From Reyranella massiliensis 521 (GTDB lineage: Bacteria; Pseudomonadota; Alphaproteobacteria; Reyranellales; Reyranellaceae): DNA of 64,000 nucleotides. Of the stretch, positions 8,738 through 17,026 are shown piece by piece. A program made the translations under genes and the position numbers. Every line of letters begins with the position of its first letter. Within the stretch, counting starts at the first letter, position 1. Under the pieces are notes generated by a model that searched no databases, was not told where the DNA came from, and saw nothing but the letters and a program-made list of their open reading frames with translations. The stretch lies in contig NZ_HE997181.1 of the NCBI RefSeq assembly GCF_000312425.1, positions 5,728,260 through 5,792,259 of the forward strand, read 5' to 3'.

Positions 8738-8768
8738 CCTTCCCTCGGTGGCGTGCATCGAGGGAAGG
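8738..8768. terminator. Hairpin terminator between convergent genes
   Basis: A perfect 10-bp stem, CCTTCCCTCG (8738-8747) with CGAGGGAAGG (8759-8768), closes an 11-base loop between the ends of the YfdX gene and the leftward DUF488 gene. No T-run follows, so efficiency is uncertain. Its position suits bidirectional termination. Confidence 0.7.
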
Positions 8769-8773
8769 ACACG

Positions 8774-9334
8774 TTAGGCCCGCTTCATCGCACGTTCGCG
8801 GGCACGCCAGATCTGCGCGAGTCGCGTCGCGCGGTCCTGCTCCGTCGTAAAGAGGTCGGGCAGCCCTTCCTTGCTCTCGGCCAGCAATCGCTCCTCGATG
8901 ACCGCATGCGTCTCGCTGCGGCCGTCGGCCAGCAGATGTTCGACCGGCGCACCACGCTCCGCTAAGCGTCGGGACACCAGCACCGTGCGATGGCAGTCGA
9001 GTGGCTCCTTCTCGGCGCACATCAAGCAGAGGGTGGTATCGGCAGCGGCGGCGACCAGACGGTCCAGCGCCTCGCTGAATTCCGGCCTTGTCGCCAGCGC
9101 CTCGTAGCTTCCGCCGGCTTGGGGTTTTCCCCCGAGCGCGGCGCCTTCGTAGCGGTAGAGAATGTCGGCCGTGGCGAGACGGGCCACCAGTCGCTCCCGC
9201 CCGAACTGCGGAAAGCGCCGCGAATAAGGTGTCGAGCGCACGTCGACCAGCACCTCGACGCCAGCTGCGGTCAGGAGATCGACGAAGCGCTCGACCGGGT
9301 GATTGGAGTGGCCGATGGTCTTGATCGGTTTCAT
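8774..9334 (-). CDS. DUF488 domain protein
   Basis: A 186-residue DUF488 protein. It has the N-terminal signature TIGHSNHPVERFVDLL, then VLVDVRSTPYSRRFPQF, and the cysteine motif LCMCAEKEPLDCHR-like (here LCLMCAEKEPLDCHR) around residues 103-117. These are the conserved elements of the family, whose biochemical function is not established. Its start overlaps the end of the LysR gene by four bases (ATGA, 9331-9334), so the two are translated from one message. This makes DUF488 a downstream passenger or effector of the LysR operon. Confidence 0.88.
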   Translation of the reverse strand: MKPIKTIGHSNHPVERFVDLLTAAGVEVLVDVRSTPYSRRFPQFGRERLVARLATADILYRYEGAALGGKPQAGGSYEALATRPEFSEALDRLVAAAADTTLCLMCAEKEPLDCHRTVLVSRRLAERGAPVEHLLADGRSETHAVIEERLLAESKEGLPDLFTTEQDRATRLAQIWRARERAMKRA

Positions 9335-10218
9335 GCGAGCTGCCGGACCAGATCGATGAAGCCCAGCGTTGCGGCCGAATGTTCATCGCGACGGCAGGCC
9401 AGATTGAGCGGCACCTTGAGCGCGGGCCGCCCGGTGAGGGGGCGGTAGGTTACACCCTCCAGGGGCAGGCGGCTCAAGGAGGCCGGGACGATGGTAATCC
9501 CCAACCCGGCGGCGACCAGGTTGAGGGTGGAAACGATGCGCGGCGCCTCCTGGCTGACATGGGGGCTGAAGCCCGCTTCGCTGCAGGCGGCGATGATCAC
9601 GTCGTAGAGGCCGCGACCATCGGGCCGGCGGTAGAGGATGAAGTCCTCCGTCGCGAGATCCTTCAGGGTGAGCTTCGGCCGACGGGTCAGGCGGTGGCGG
9701 GCCGGCAGCGCGGCCGACATTTCTTCCTGCAGCAACGCATGCACGGTGAGCCCCTGCGGGTCGGCAAGGCCCGCGCGGATGAAGGCGATATCCAACCGCT
9801 CCTCGCGCAGGCCGGCCAGGAGTTCGCCCGAACTGCTCTCCTCCAGCACGAACGAGACATCGGGCCGCGTGCTGCGGAACTCGCGAATCGCGCGCGCGAC
9901 CAGAGGATGAAACGGCGCCGAGGTGGTGAATCCCACGGCGATGCGGCCGGTCTCGCCGCGTGCCGTACGACGCGCTCGCACGATGGCCTGGTCGACAGCG
10001 GCGAGGATCGCTTCGGCGTCGACCAGAAAGGAGCGGCCGGCGTCGGTCAGGCTGACGCCGCGTGGGTGGCGTACGAAGAGGCTCGCGTCGATTTCGCGTT
10101 CGAGGGCGCGGATCTGCTGCGACAGGGGCGGTTGCTGAATGTGGAGCTTCTCCGCCGCGCGCGTGACATGGCCCTCGCGGGCGACGGCAACGAAATAGCG
10201 GAGATGGCGCAGTTCCAT
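9331..10218 (-). CDS. LysR-family transcriptional regulator
   Basis: A 295-residue LysR regulator. The N-terminal winged HTH is MELRHLRYFVAVAREGHVTRAAEKL followed by QQPPLSQQIRALE (residues 1-60). The effector-binding domain (about 90-290) has typical features such as GFTTSAPFHPLVARAI and RLDIAFIRAG. The ATG at 10218 fits the domain start better than the in-frame start at 10281. It is divergent from a TauE-type permease gene, the usual arrangement for a LysR regulator and its target. The ligand is unknown; a sulfonate or organic anion is a guess from the permease family. Confidence 0.93.
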   Translation of the reverse strand: MELRHLRYFVAVAREGHVTRAAEKLHIQQPPLSQQIRALEREIDASLFVRHPRGVSLTDAGRSFLVDAEAILAAVDQAIVRARRTARGETGRIAVGFTTSAPFHPLVARAIREFRSTRPDVSFVLEESSSGELLAGLREERLDIAFIRAGLADPQGLTVHALLQEEMSAALPARHRLTRRPKLTLKDLATEDFILYRRPDGRGLYDVIIAACSEAGFSPHVSQEAPRIVSTLNLVAAGLGITIVPASLSRLPLEGVTYRPLTGRPALKVPLNLACRRDEHSAATLGFIDLVRQLA

Positions 10219-10225
10219 GGATATG

Positions 10226-10240
10226 TATCCGATATGGATA
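10226..10240. promoter_or_regulatory. Palindrome TATCC-N5-GGATA between LysR gene and permease
   Basis: TATCCGATATGGATA is a perfect 5-bp inverted repeat and contains T-N11-A, the LysR-box consensus. It lies in the 93-base divergent spacer, 8 bases from the LysR start codon, in an A/T-rich patch (10220-10260) that also holds -10-like sequences such as TATGATAAAT on the minus strand. It is a likely regulator site by position, but the extreme closeness to the start codon is odd. Confidence 0.5.
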
Positions 10241-10311
10241 TGCCATTTATCATATATTTGAGAACTGGATAGGCCCGACATAGCGTGCAGTCATCGACGG
10301 GCGAGGACGAG

Positions 10312-11058
10312 ATGACGATTGCGATGGCAGCGGGCCTGGGGCTCCTGATGGTCTTCACGGCATTCCTGTCCGGCATCTTCGGGATGGCGGGCGGCATGGT
10401 GTTGATCGGCGTCCTGCTGTTCCTGCTGCCGCTGCCCATGGCGATGGTGCTGCATGCAGTGACGCAGATGGCGTCCAACGGGTGGCGGGCGATCCTGTGG
10501 TGGCGGCACATCCAGTGGCGGATCACGGTCTTCTATGTGCTGGGCTGCGTCATTGCCGTGGGCGCCTGGTCGCTGACGCTTTACGTCCCCGAGAAGGCCG
10601 TGGCGCTCCTGATGCTGGGTGTCTCGCCCTTCCTGCTGCGTATCGTGCCCGAACGGTTGTTGCCGGCGACCCTCGGGCCGGTGCAGGCGATAGGCGGCGG
10701 CATTGCGTGCATGGCATTGATGCTGCTGACTGGCGTTACCGGCCCTCTGATCGACCAGCTCTTCCTGCGCTCGCAGATGAACCGGCGGCAGATCGTGGCG
10801 ACCAAGGCCTCGTGCCAGGTGTTCGGTCATGGCTCGAAGCTTCTCTACTTCGGCGCGTTGATCGAGCAGACAGGCTCCGTAGAGCCCTGGGTATTGGCGA
10901 TGGCGGTGGCGGCCTCGATGCTCGGCACATCGCTCGGCAAGCAGATCCTCGAGCGCCTGTCAGACGGCCAGTTTCGCATGTGGGCCGGCCGTCTGATCAC
11001 CGTGCTGGGACTCTACTATGTCGGCTACGGTTTGGTGCTGCTGACGGGGATTGCCTAG
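10312..11058 (+). CDS. TSUP/TauE-SafE family membrane permease
   Basis: A 248-residue polytopic inner-membrane protein with about eight hydrophobic segments. The family's duplicated glycine-rich entries are visible: FLSGIFGMAGGMVLIGVLL in the first half and ACMALMLLTGVTGPLIDQLF in the second. TauE/SafE permeases export sulfite, sulfoacetate or other small organic anions. The ATG at 10312, preceded by GAGGACG, is chosen over the upstream in-frame start at 10285. It is the divergent partner of the LysR gene and probably its target. The substrate is unknown. Confidence 0.85.
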   Translation: MTIAMAAGLGLLMVFTAFLSGIFGMAGGMVLIGVLLFLLPLPMAMVLHAVTQMASNGWRAILWWRHIQWRITVFYVLGCVIAVGAWSLTLYVPEKAVALLMLGVSPFLLRIVPERLLPATLGPVQAIGGGIACMALMLLTGVTGPLIDQLFLRSQMNRRQIVATKASCQVFGHGSKLLYFGALIEQTGSVEPWVLAMAVAASMLGTSLGKQILERLSDGQFRMWAGRLITVLGLYYVGYGLVLLTGIA

Positions 11059-11091
11059 GCCGGCAATCCATCGCCGCCTGTTGTCGGGTTC

Positions 11092-11481
11092 CTACTTGGG
11101 AAGAGAGGCGCCTGCCTGCTTGATGGCCGAAGACAGGGCCTGACAGACTTTCTCGACCGAGGAATTCTGTGCCTTGGCGGCGGCTTCGAGTTCCTGCGTC
11201 GTGCCCATCGACGAAATGGTGCCCTTCTTGCCGAGAGCCTCGGCCTCGTCGCCTTCCTTCGTGTCCGCGGGTTTCGGGATCAGGCCCATCATCTTCTGCT
11301 GCATCGATATCGTGTCGGCGTCTGCAAAGCCCTTCTCCTTGCAGTACTGAACCACGCCGAGCTGATTGCGCGCGCTGTTGTAGGCCATTTTCATCTGATC
11401 CGGCGTCTGTGCCAGGGCCGGGCCTGTCGCTGCCAACACGACGAGCGCAGAAACCAGCAGTCCTTGGACGTCGATCTTCAT
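11092..11481 (-). CDS. Small secreted protein of unknown function
   Basis: A 129-residue protein with a Sec signal peptide (LLVSALVVLAATGPALA, cleavage after residue 24). The mature part is helical with two cysteines (QYCKEKG and KVCQAL) that could pair. I recognise no family. The start at 11481 is preferred because the signal peptide begins there; the open frame upstream to 11847 is antisense to the thioesterase gene. It is convergent with the TSUP permease gene. Confidence 0.75.
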   Translation of the reverse strand: MKIDVQGLLVSALVVLAATGPALAQTPDQMKMAYNSARNQLGVVQYCKEKGFADADTISMQQKMMGLIPKPADTKEGDEAEALGKKGTISSMGTTQELEAAAKAQNSSVEKVCQALSSAIKQAGASLPK

Positions 11482-11593
11482 TAGATACTCCGATCTGTAC
11501 TCAGGGAACCCACCCCCTCTCGCGAACGCGATAAGACACAGGACTGTCGTGGCGTAATTGTGGGCGCCGTGAATTTTCTGTGTAGGATGACTT

Positions 11594-12031
11594 GTGATCA
11601 GATCTGTTTCGAAGATTCCGCCGGGCTTTCGCGAAATCACCGAGGCGTCCGGTTTTGCAGCTGCCAATGGGCCGTGGTTCGAGAAGGTCGAGGGCCGGCG
11701 CGTTTGGCGCGGCTTTCTGCCCGGTCCGCAACACGCCAACGCCCTGGGCATCGTCCATGGCGGCATGCTGGCGGCCTTTCTCGATTCGGCGCTGGGTTCG
11801 GTCGTCTGGCGCGCCATCGATCGACGCTGTGTGACCTTGCGGCTCACCCTCGACTATCTGTCGCCGGCCCGTGTCGGCGACTGGCTCGAGGCGACCGGCG
11901 AACTCGTGGGCCAGGACGAGCACATGGTGCATGTCCGGGGTCGCCTCTATGGTCCACGCCACGATGTATTGGGCGGGCTGGGCGACTTCGCATTGCTCAG
12001 CGCCCGCCGTCAGCTTCCTGTCAGGAGTTAG
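11594..12031 (+). CDS. PaaI-type hotdog thioesterase
   Basis: A 145-residue hotdog-fold acyl-CoA thioesterase-like protein (4HBT family). The signature is NALGIVHGGMLAAFLDSALG (HGGxxxxxxD) near residues 50-70, followed by the strand VTLRLTLDYLSPARVGDWLEA. The start is GTG at 11594 with AGGATG upstream. It ends two bases before another gene of the same family, so the two form a tandem pair that may act as a heteromer or have different acyl preferences (inference). Confidence 0.85.
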   Translation: MIRSVSKIPPGFREITEASGFAAANGPWFEKVEGRRVWRGFLPGPQHANALGIVHGGMLAAFLDSALGSVVWRAIDRRCVTLRLTLDYLSPARVGDWLEATGELVGQDEHMVHVRGRLYGPRHDVLGGLGDFALLSARRQLPVRS

Positions 12032-12032
12032 T

Positions 12033-12527
12033 GTGATCGACGACAATCCGCCCGAAGGTTTCATCCGCATCGATTTCGATCGTGGCCGGCCCGATCCGAC
12101 CTTCAACACCCATATCGGCAACCTCTACGCCAGGCGCGGCGAGAAGGGCACGCGCGACGAGTTCGTCATGGGCTTTCGCGTGCAGTCTCACATGTGCAAT
12201 CCGGCGGGCGGTCTGCACGGCGGCATGATGATGAGCGTCGCCGACCTCGTCGGCACGATGGGCGGCGGCACCCTGGTGGGGCTGCGCAAGTTCCTGCCGA
12301 CGGTCAACATGACCTTCGACTTCGTGGCGCCGGCCAAGGTCGGCGACTGGGTCGAAGGCCGGGCCGAGGTGGTGCGCCAGACACGTTCCCTGCTCTTCAC
12401 CAACATCTATCTGACGGTGGGTGACGAGAAGATCCTGCGCGCCTCCTCGATTGCCAAGATCCCGTCGGGCGATGGTCTCACCTTCGGCAAGGCCCGTCTG
12501 GCGCGCGAGGAAACGACTTCGTCCTGA
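12033..12527 (+). CDS. PaaI-type hotdog thioesterase (second of tandem pair)
   Basis: A 164-residue hotdog thioesterase-like protein. The signature is CNPAGGLHGGMMMSVADLVG, with the HGG motif and following aspartate, then PTVNMTFDFVAPAKVGDWVE. It starts at GTG 12033, with AGGAG at 12023-12027 giving a good ribosome site, immediately after the stop of the paralogous gene. Sequence similarity between the two is mostly limited to the fold signature, so this is an old duplication or two recruited family members. Confidence 0.85.
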   Translation: MIDDNPPEGFIRIDFDRGRPDPTFNTHIGNLYARRGEKGTRDEFVMGFRVQSHMCNPAGGLHGGMMMSVADLVGTMGGGTLVGLRKFLPTVNMTFDFVAPAKVGDWVEGRAEVVRQTRSLLFTNIYLTVGDEKILRASSIAKIPSGDGLTFGKARLAREETTSS

Positions 12528-12560
12528 GCGCGCGGCGATACCGTCTGCTACGTTCGCGGC

Positions 12561-13199
12561 ATGAATACTCCCTTTCCCAAAGCCGTGCTCTTCGATCTTC
12601 TGACGGCGTTGATCGATTCGTGGACGCTGTGGAACTCGGTGGCGGGCTCTGAGGCGTCCGGGCGGCGCTGGCGGGCCGAGTATCTGCGCCTGACTTACGG
12701 CTGCGGTGCCTATGTGCCTTACGAGACGCTGGTGCGCGATGCCGCGCGCAACACCGGCCTTGCGGAGAGTGCGGCCGATGCTCTCGAAGCGCGCTGGCCC
12801 GACCTGCCGGTGTGGAGCGGGGCACAACAGGCTCTCGATGCGTTGAAGGGACGGGCCAGGCTTGCGGTGGTGACCAACTGCTCGATCCGGCTGGGCGCGC
12901 TTGCCGCGGCGCGTCTGGCAACGCCGTGGGATTGCGTGGTCACGGCCGAGGAAGCCGGCGCCTATAAGCCCGATCCGCGGCCCTATCGCCTGGCGCTCGA
13001 CCGGCTGGGCGTGGCGCCTCAAGAGGCGGCTTTCGTTGCCGGATCGGGCTACGATCTCTTTGGCACGTCGGCCGTGGGCCTCAGGACCTACTGGCACAAT
13101 CGGGTCGCTCTTGCGCGTCCCGACGGTGCCCCGGCCGCCGCGCTCGAACGGCCTACGCTCGACGATCTCATCCCCTGGCTCGAAGGACGCCTCTCGTGA
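12561..13199 (+). CDS. HAD-superfamily hydrolase, 2-haloacid dehalogenase-like
   Basis: A 212-residue HAD hydrolase. Motif I VLFDLLTALIDSW has the nucleophile Asp12 but Leu at the usual second Asp position, as in haloacid dehalogenases, which need only the first. Motif II is VVTNCS, motif III is the lysine of AGAYKPDPRPY, and motif IV is FVAGSGYDLFG. The cap lies between residues 20 and 90. The last bases overlap the next gene's GTG start by four bases, so the two are co-translated. It may act on a phosphorylated or halogenated small molecule; the substrate is unknown. Confidence 0.85.
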   Translation: MNTPFPKAVLFDLLTALIDSWTLWNSVAGSEASGRRWRAEYLRLTYGCGAYVPYETLVRDAARNTGLAESAADALEARWPDLPVWSGAQQALDALKGRARLAVVTNCSIRLGALAAARLATPWDCVVTAEEAGAYKPDPRPYRLALDRLGVAPQEAAFVAGSGYDLFGTSAVGLRTYWHNRVALARPDGAPAAALERPTLDDLIPWLEGRLS

Positions 13200-14329
13200 A
13201 GCTGATGGACATCGAAACGCCGGCCGCCTTGATCGACGAGGCGCGCATGGCGGCGAACATCGACCGTATGCAAAAGCACCTCTCGGCGCTGGGCGTCCGG
13301 CTGCGCCCGCATGTGAAGACGTCGAAGTGCATCGAGGTCGCACGTCGCCAGCAGGAGGCAGGGGCCAAAGGCATCACCGTCTCCACGCTGAAGGAGGCGG
13401 AGCAGTTCTTCGCCGCGGGCTTTGCCGACATCCTCTATGCCGTCTGCATGGCGCCGGAGAAGCTCGACCGGGCGCTGGCCCTCATCCGCCGTGGGTGCGC
13501 GCTCACCATCCTGGTCGATTCGGTAGCGGCCGCACAGGCCGTCGTCGCCAAGGGCAAGGAAGCCGCCCACGCTTTCGAGGTGATGATCGAGATCGATTCC
13601 GACGGTCATCGTTCGGGTGTGCAGCCCGAGGCGGCGGAGTTGATCGAGATCGGCAAGGTTCTGCAGGAGGGCGGCCAGCACTTGAAAGGCGTGCTGACCC
13701 ATGCCGGCAGCTCCTACGATCTCGATACGGACGAGGCGCTGCAGAAGCTCGCCGAGCAGGAGCGGGCGCTCTGCGTGCGGGCGGCCGAACGCTTGCGCGC
13801 CGCCGGCATGGCCTGCCCCGAGGTCAGCGTCGGCTCGACTCCAACGGCGCTGGCGGCCCGGAACCTCGCCGGCGTCACCGAAGTGCGCGCTGGCGTTTAT
13901 GTCTTCTTCGATCTCGTGATGTCGAATGTTGGCGTCTGCACGCCGCAGCAGGTGGCGCTGTCGGTGCTGGCCACCGTGATCGGGCACCAGCCGGAGAAGG
14001 GCTGGGTGATCGTCGATGCCGGCTGGATGGCGATGAGCCGCGATCGCGGCACGCAGCGGCAGAAGATCGACTATGGCTATGGCGCCGTCTGCGATGCGTC
14101 GGGCCAGGTGATCGACGGGTTGTTCGTGTCGGGCGCCAACCAGGAACACGGCATCATCTCGCGTCGCGACGGAGCTGCCGATCCCGGCGTGGTCCAGCGC
14201 TTTCCGATTGGCACCAAGCTGCGCCTGTTGCCCAACCATGCCTGCGCCACGGGCGCGCAATATCCGTTCTATCTCGCGGTGTCGCCCGACGGTGACGCCG
14301 TGCCGTGGCAACGCTTCCAGGGCTGGTAG
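13196..14329 (+). CDS. D-threonine aldolase / D-serine dehydratase-like PLP enzyme (DSD1 family)
   Basis: A 377-residue fold-type III PLP enzyme. The alanine-racemase-like N-terminal barrel carries the PLP lysine at about residue 41 in RPHVKTSK. The C-terminal domain has the zinc ligands His348 and Cys350 in LPNHACAT, which are diagnostic of D-serine dehydratase and D-threonine aldolase. Expected reactions are retro-aldol cleavage of D-threonine to glycine and acetaldehyde, or dehydration of D-serine. The GTG start overlaps the preceding stop (GTGA). Pairing with the HAD hydrolase suggests a shared catabolic route, but none can be named. Confidence 0.85.
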   Translation: MKLMDIETPAALIDEARMAANIDRMQKHLSALGVRLRPHVKTSKCIEVARRQQEAGAKGITVSTLKEAEQFFAAGFADILYAVCMAPEKLDRALALIRRGCALTILVDSVAAAQAVVAKGKEAAHAFEVMIEIDSDGHRSGVQPEAAELIEIGKVLQEGGQHLKGVLTHAGSSYDLDTDEALQKLAEQERALCVRAAERLRAAGMACPEVSVGSTPTALAARNLAGVTEVRAGVYVFFDLVMSNVGVCTPQQVALSVLATVIGHQPEKGWVIVDAGWMAMSRDRGTQRQKIDYGYGAVCDASGQVIDGLFVSGANQEHGIISRRDGAADPGVVQRFPIGTKLRLLPNHACATGAQYPFYLAVSPDGDAVPWQRFQGW

Positions 14330-15028
14330 TTAGACCGTCGCGCCGAAATGGCTGCCGAGCGCACGGCGGCCGGAGTCGGTCAGCCGCACCGTGCGGCTGC
14401 GGCGCAGGCGCTCGGCCCAGCCGCGCTTGAAGAAGGTGTCGGCAATCGCTGCGCCCAGCGCGCCCGAGATGTGCGGGCGCCGCTCGCTCCAGTCAAGGCA
14501 CTGACGCGCGAAGTGGCGCGAACTCGCCTGACGTGCGCCGGGCAGATCGACGCCCAGTCGTTCACAGAACAGCTCGCCCGGCTGGGTGAGCTTCCAGTCG
14601 CGCGGGCCCTTGGGTTCGAGGTAGCCGTGCTTGGTCAGCGAATCGGTGACGGCGATGCCGACCTGGCCCGCGAGGTGGTCGTAGCAGGTGCGGCAGAAGC
14701 GCAGGTCGGGATCGCGCCGCCAGGCCGCGCTCCGCGAAGCCGCTGTGGCGCGTGTGCCCGCCAACGCCATCAGCGATTCGATGGCATGGGCCACGTCGGA
14801 AGAAGCCAGCCGGTAGAATCGGTTGCGCCCCTGGGCGCGGGCCGCCAGCAGGTTGCCCTCGACCATGCGCGCGAGATGCCCGCTCGCGGTCTGCGCCGTG
14901 ATGCCGGCGATCAGCGCGAGATCGGACGCGGTATGGGCGCGGCCGTCCATGAGAAGGGAGAGCATGGCGGCACGCGCCGGGTCGCCCATCAAGGCGGCGA
15001 CTTCGGAGAGAGCGTTCACGGTGATCAT
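14330..15028 (-). CDS. ArsR-family winged-helix regulator
   Basis: A 232-residue regulator. An ArsR-type winged helix occupies residues 1-85, with MGDPARAAMLSLLMDGRAHT and ITAQTASGHLARMVEGNLL as the recognition helix region. The C-terminal extension of about 140 residues has CRTCYDHLAGQVG, a pattern seen in a sub-family of ArsR-like regulators of unknown ligand. The two close cysteines could bind metal or sense redox (inference). It is convergent with the D-threonine aldolase-like gene. The gap upstream to the next leftward gene is 76 bases. Confidence 0.85.
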   Translation of the reverse strand: MITVNALSEVAALMGDPARAAMLSLLMDGRAHTASDLALIAGITAQTASGHLARMVEGNLLAARAQGRNRFYRLASSDVAHAIESLMALAGTRATAASRSAAWRRDPDLRFCRTCYDHLAGQVGIAVTDSLTKHGYLEPKGPRDWKLTQPGELFCERLGVDLPGARQASSRHFARQCLDWSERRPHISGALGAAIADTFFKRGWAERLRRSRTVRLTDSGRRALGSHFGATV

Positions 15029-15104
15029 GGCCGGACTCTATGCCCGGGCCGCACGGCTCGCCACGGCCAATGGTTCGGCTGCGGCCGAACCATTGGCGTC
15101 GCCG

Positions 15105-15464
15105 CTATCGCCACTTGGGGTTGGCGATGGCGATCTTGTCGGCGGTAGTGGCTTCGAGGTGCGCCATCAGGGTGGCGTCGCGTTCGTCGCGCTCGCCGGC
15201 GCGCAATTGACGCGCCAGCTCGCGATTGAGTTCCGTAAGCGTGCCGTCGCGGCCCAGCAGCTTGGTCAGTCTTTCGTGCTCGCGCGCGTCGGCGGCAGGG
15301 CCGAGGCGCGCCTCGCGTTCGAGAATCGCGAGCGAGTTCACGGCAACCCGAGTCTGGAAGCCAAGCCGCGGGTCGGTGCGATCCAGCGCCGGTATCGCCT
15401 CCTCGCGTAGGAAGTCGGCGATGGCGGCCAGCAGCTCGCCGGCGGTCGGGCGATCCTGCGCCAT
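15105..15464 (-). CDS. DUF6285 protein
   Basis: A 119-residue helical protein with the family features PTAGELLAAIADFLREEAIPAL and LGFQTRVAVNSLAILEREAR. DUF6285 genes usually sit next to aminoglycoside-phosphotransferase-like kinases and acyl-CoA dehydrogenases, and that is seen here: the phosphotransferase gene ends one base before this start. The function is unknown. It is probably an accessory subunit for the kinase. Confidence 0.8.
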   Translation of the reverse strand: MAQDRPTAGELLAAIADFLREEAIPALDRTDPRLGFQTRVAVNSLAILEREARLGPAADAREHERLTKLLGRDGTLTELNRELARQLRAGERDERDATLMAHLEATTADKIAIANPKWR

Positions 15465-15465
15465 G

Positions 15466-16503
15466 TCAGCCTCCGGTCTTCAGCAGTTGCAGCAGGTCGA
15501 CTTCGGTCTCGACGGCACGTCGGCCGATCGAAGCAAGCTCCATCGACTTCTGCGCACCCGAAAGGTGCTTCCAGGCCTGGGTATGGCAGATGATGCCCCA
15601 GCGCACCGTTCCGAAGACCTCCCACCAATGTGCGCGCGCCGGATCGACCTTGATGCCGCCTGCACGTTCGTAGGCGGCCCACAACGCCTGGCGGCTGCCG
15701 AAGCCGCCGGCGGGCTTGTCGATGGCGCCGAAGCGCCAGCTCTTCACGCACAGCCATCCTAGATCTTCGATGGGATCGCCGAGATGCGCGCCCTCCCAGT
15801 CGAGGATCGCGGTGACGCCCGTTTCGTCGGCGAGATAGTTGCCGGTGCGATAGTCGCCATGCACCAGCACCGGCTGTGCCGTTGTCGGCGGCTTGCGGCG
15901 GTCGAGCCAGGTGAGGGCGAGTTCGAACACCGGCTGCGATGTGCCGAGCGTGTCGAGCAGGCCGCGCAGGCTCGCGATGTGGTCGCCGGCTTCGCGACGG
16001 TCGAGCGGCGGCAGGGTTGCGGGATCGACGGCGTGGATGCGCGCCAGGATCTCGCCGAGTTGACCGGCCATCTTTTCGCGGGCGGCCGCGTAAGGCGGAT
16101 CGCGCAACAGTTTGCGGGCGATTGCGATGCCGCCGACCCGGCGCATCACGAAGGCTTCGCCGAGCCCGTCTTGAGGCTCTAGCTCGAACAGCACTTCGGG
16201 CGCGCGGACACCCGTCTGCCAGGCCGCGCGGATGACGCGGAATTCGGTGCCTCGGTCGAGTGCCGCGGAGCGCTCGCTTCCGGCCTTGCTCTCGGTGGCT
16301 CCGAGGGTTGGCGGATCGCGGCGCAGGATCAACTCGTGGCGGGCGCCATCCACAATGGCGTCGAAGCTCCAAGTCTGGCGCGACGCGCCACCGGATTGAC
16401 GGGTCAGGCCTTCGATGGTCGCGAGGCGGCCGAAGTGGCGGCCTGCCGCAGTCGCCAGTCCCGATGCCACGGCTTCGGGTTCAGAGGGTATGTGAACGGT
16501 CAT
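15466..16503 (-). CDS. Phosphotransferase family protein (APH fold)
   Basis: A 345-residue aminoglycoside/choline-kinase-fold protein. The catalytic loop LVHGDYRTGNYLAD is the Brenner motif (HGDxxxxN) near residue 217, and the metal-binding DWEGAHLGDP follows. The N-lobe has GGASRQTW as the phosphate-binding region. Members with this sequence style are linked to acyl-CoA metabolism (ACAD10-like) and not to antibiotic resistance. It is co-directional and nearly contiguous with DUF6285. It is divergent from the MaoC hydratase gene (66-base spacer), which supports a lipid or acyl-CoA context. Confidence 0.85.
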   Translation of the reverse strand: MTVHIPSEPEAVASGLATAAGRHFGRLATIEGLTRQSGGASRQTWSFDAIVDGARHELILRRDPPTLGATESKAGSERSAALDRGTEFRVIRAAWQTGVRAPEVLFELEPQDGLGEAFVMRRVGGIAIARKLLRDPPYAAAREKMAGQLGEILARIHAVDPATLPPLDRREAGDHIASLRGLLDTLGTSQPVFELALTWLDRRKPPTTAQPVLVHGDYRTGNYLADETGVTAILDWEGAHLGDPIEDLGWLCVKSWRFGAIDKPAGGFGSRQALWAAYERAGGIKVDPARAHWWEVFGTVRWGIICHTQAWKHLSGAQKSMELASIGRRAVETEVDLLQLLKTGG

Positions 16504-16569
16504 TTACCCGGACTGTGGCACAGGGCCCGCCCCATGGTAAGAGGGCGCGCCCAAACGGGGAGATAGCCA

Positions 16570-17016
16570 GTGTCGAATGCCTTCGCCGCCATGAACGGCC
16601 TGTTTCTGGAAGACCTCAAGCCCGGCATGTCGGCCATGTTCGGCAAGACTGTGACCGAGGCCGATATCGCGGCGTTTGCCGGCGTCTCGGGCGACACCAA
16701 CCCCATCCATTTGCACGACGGCTTCGCGCGTACGACCCGGTTCGGCCAGCGCATCGCCCACGGCATGCTGAGCGGCGCCTTCATCTCGACGGTGATCGGG
16801 ACCAAGCTGCCCGGCCCCGGCGCGGTCTACGTCTCCCAGACGATGAACTTCATGGCGCCGGTGATGATCGGCGACACGATCACCGCCGTTGCCACCATCA
16901 CCGCCATCGACGAAAAGCGCCGTCGCGTGACGCTCAAGACCCAGTGCCTGAACGGCGAGAAGGTCGTGATCGACGGTGAAGCCACCGTGCTGGTGCCGCG
17001 GCGCGATGCAGCCTGA
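16570..17016 (+). CDS. MaoC-family (R)-specific enoyl-CoA hydratase-like protein
   Basis: A 148-residue single-hotdog MaoC hydratase. The catalytic signature is AFAGVSGDTNPIHLHDGFAR (D...NPxH) near residues 34-53, followed by RIAHGMLSGAF. It would hydrate trans-2-enoyl-CoA to (R)-3-hydroxyacyl-CoA, the PhaJ-type reaction that can feed polyhydroxyalkanoate synthesis. The start is GTG at 16570 after GGGGAGATAGCC. It ends 10 bases before ribF, but a shared function with ribF is unlikely. Confidence 0.9.
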   Translation: MSNAFAAMNGLFLEDLKPGMSAMFGKTVTEADIAAFAGVSGDTNPIHLHDGFARTTRFGQRIAHGMLSGAFISTVIGTKLPGPGAVYVSQTMNFMAPVMIGDTITAVATITAIDEKRRRVTLKTQCLNGEKVVIDGEATVLVPRRDAA

Positions 17017-17026
17017 TCGGGGCAAC

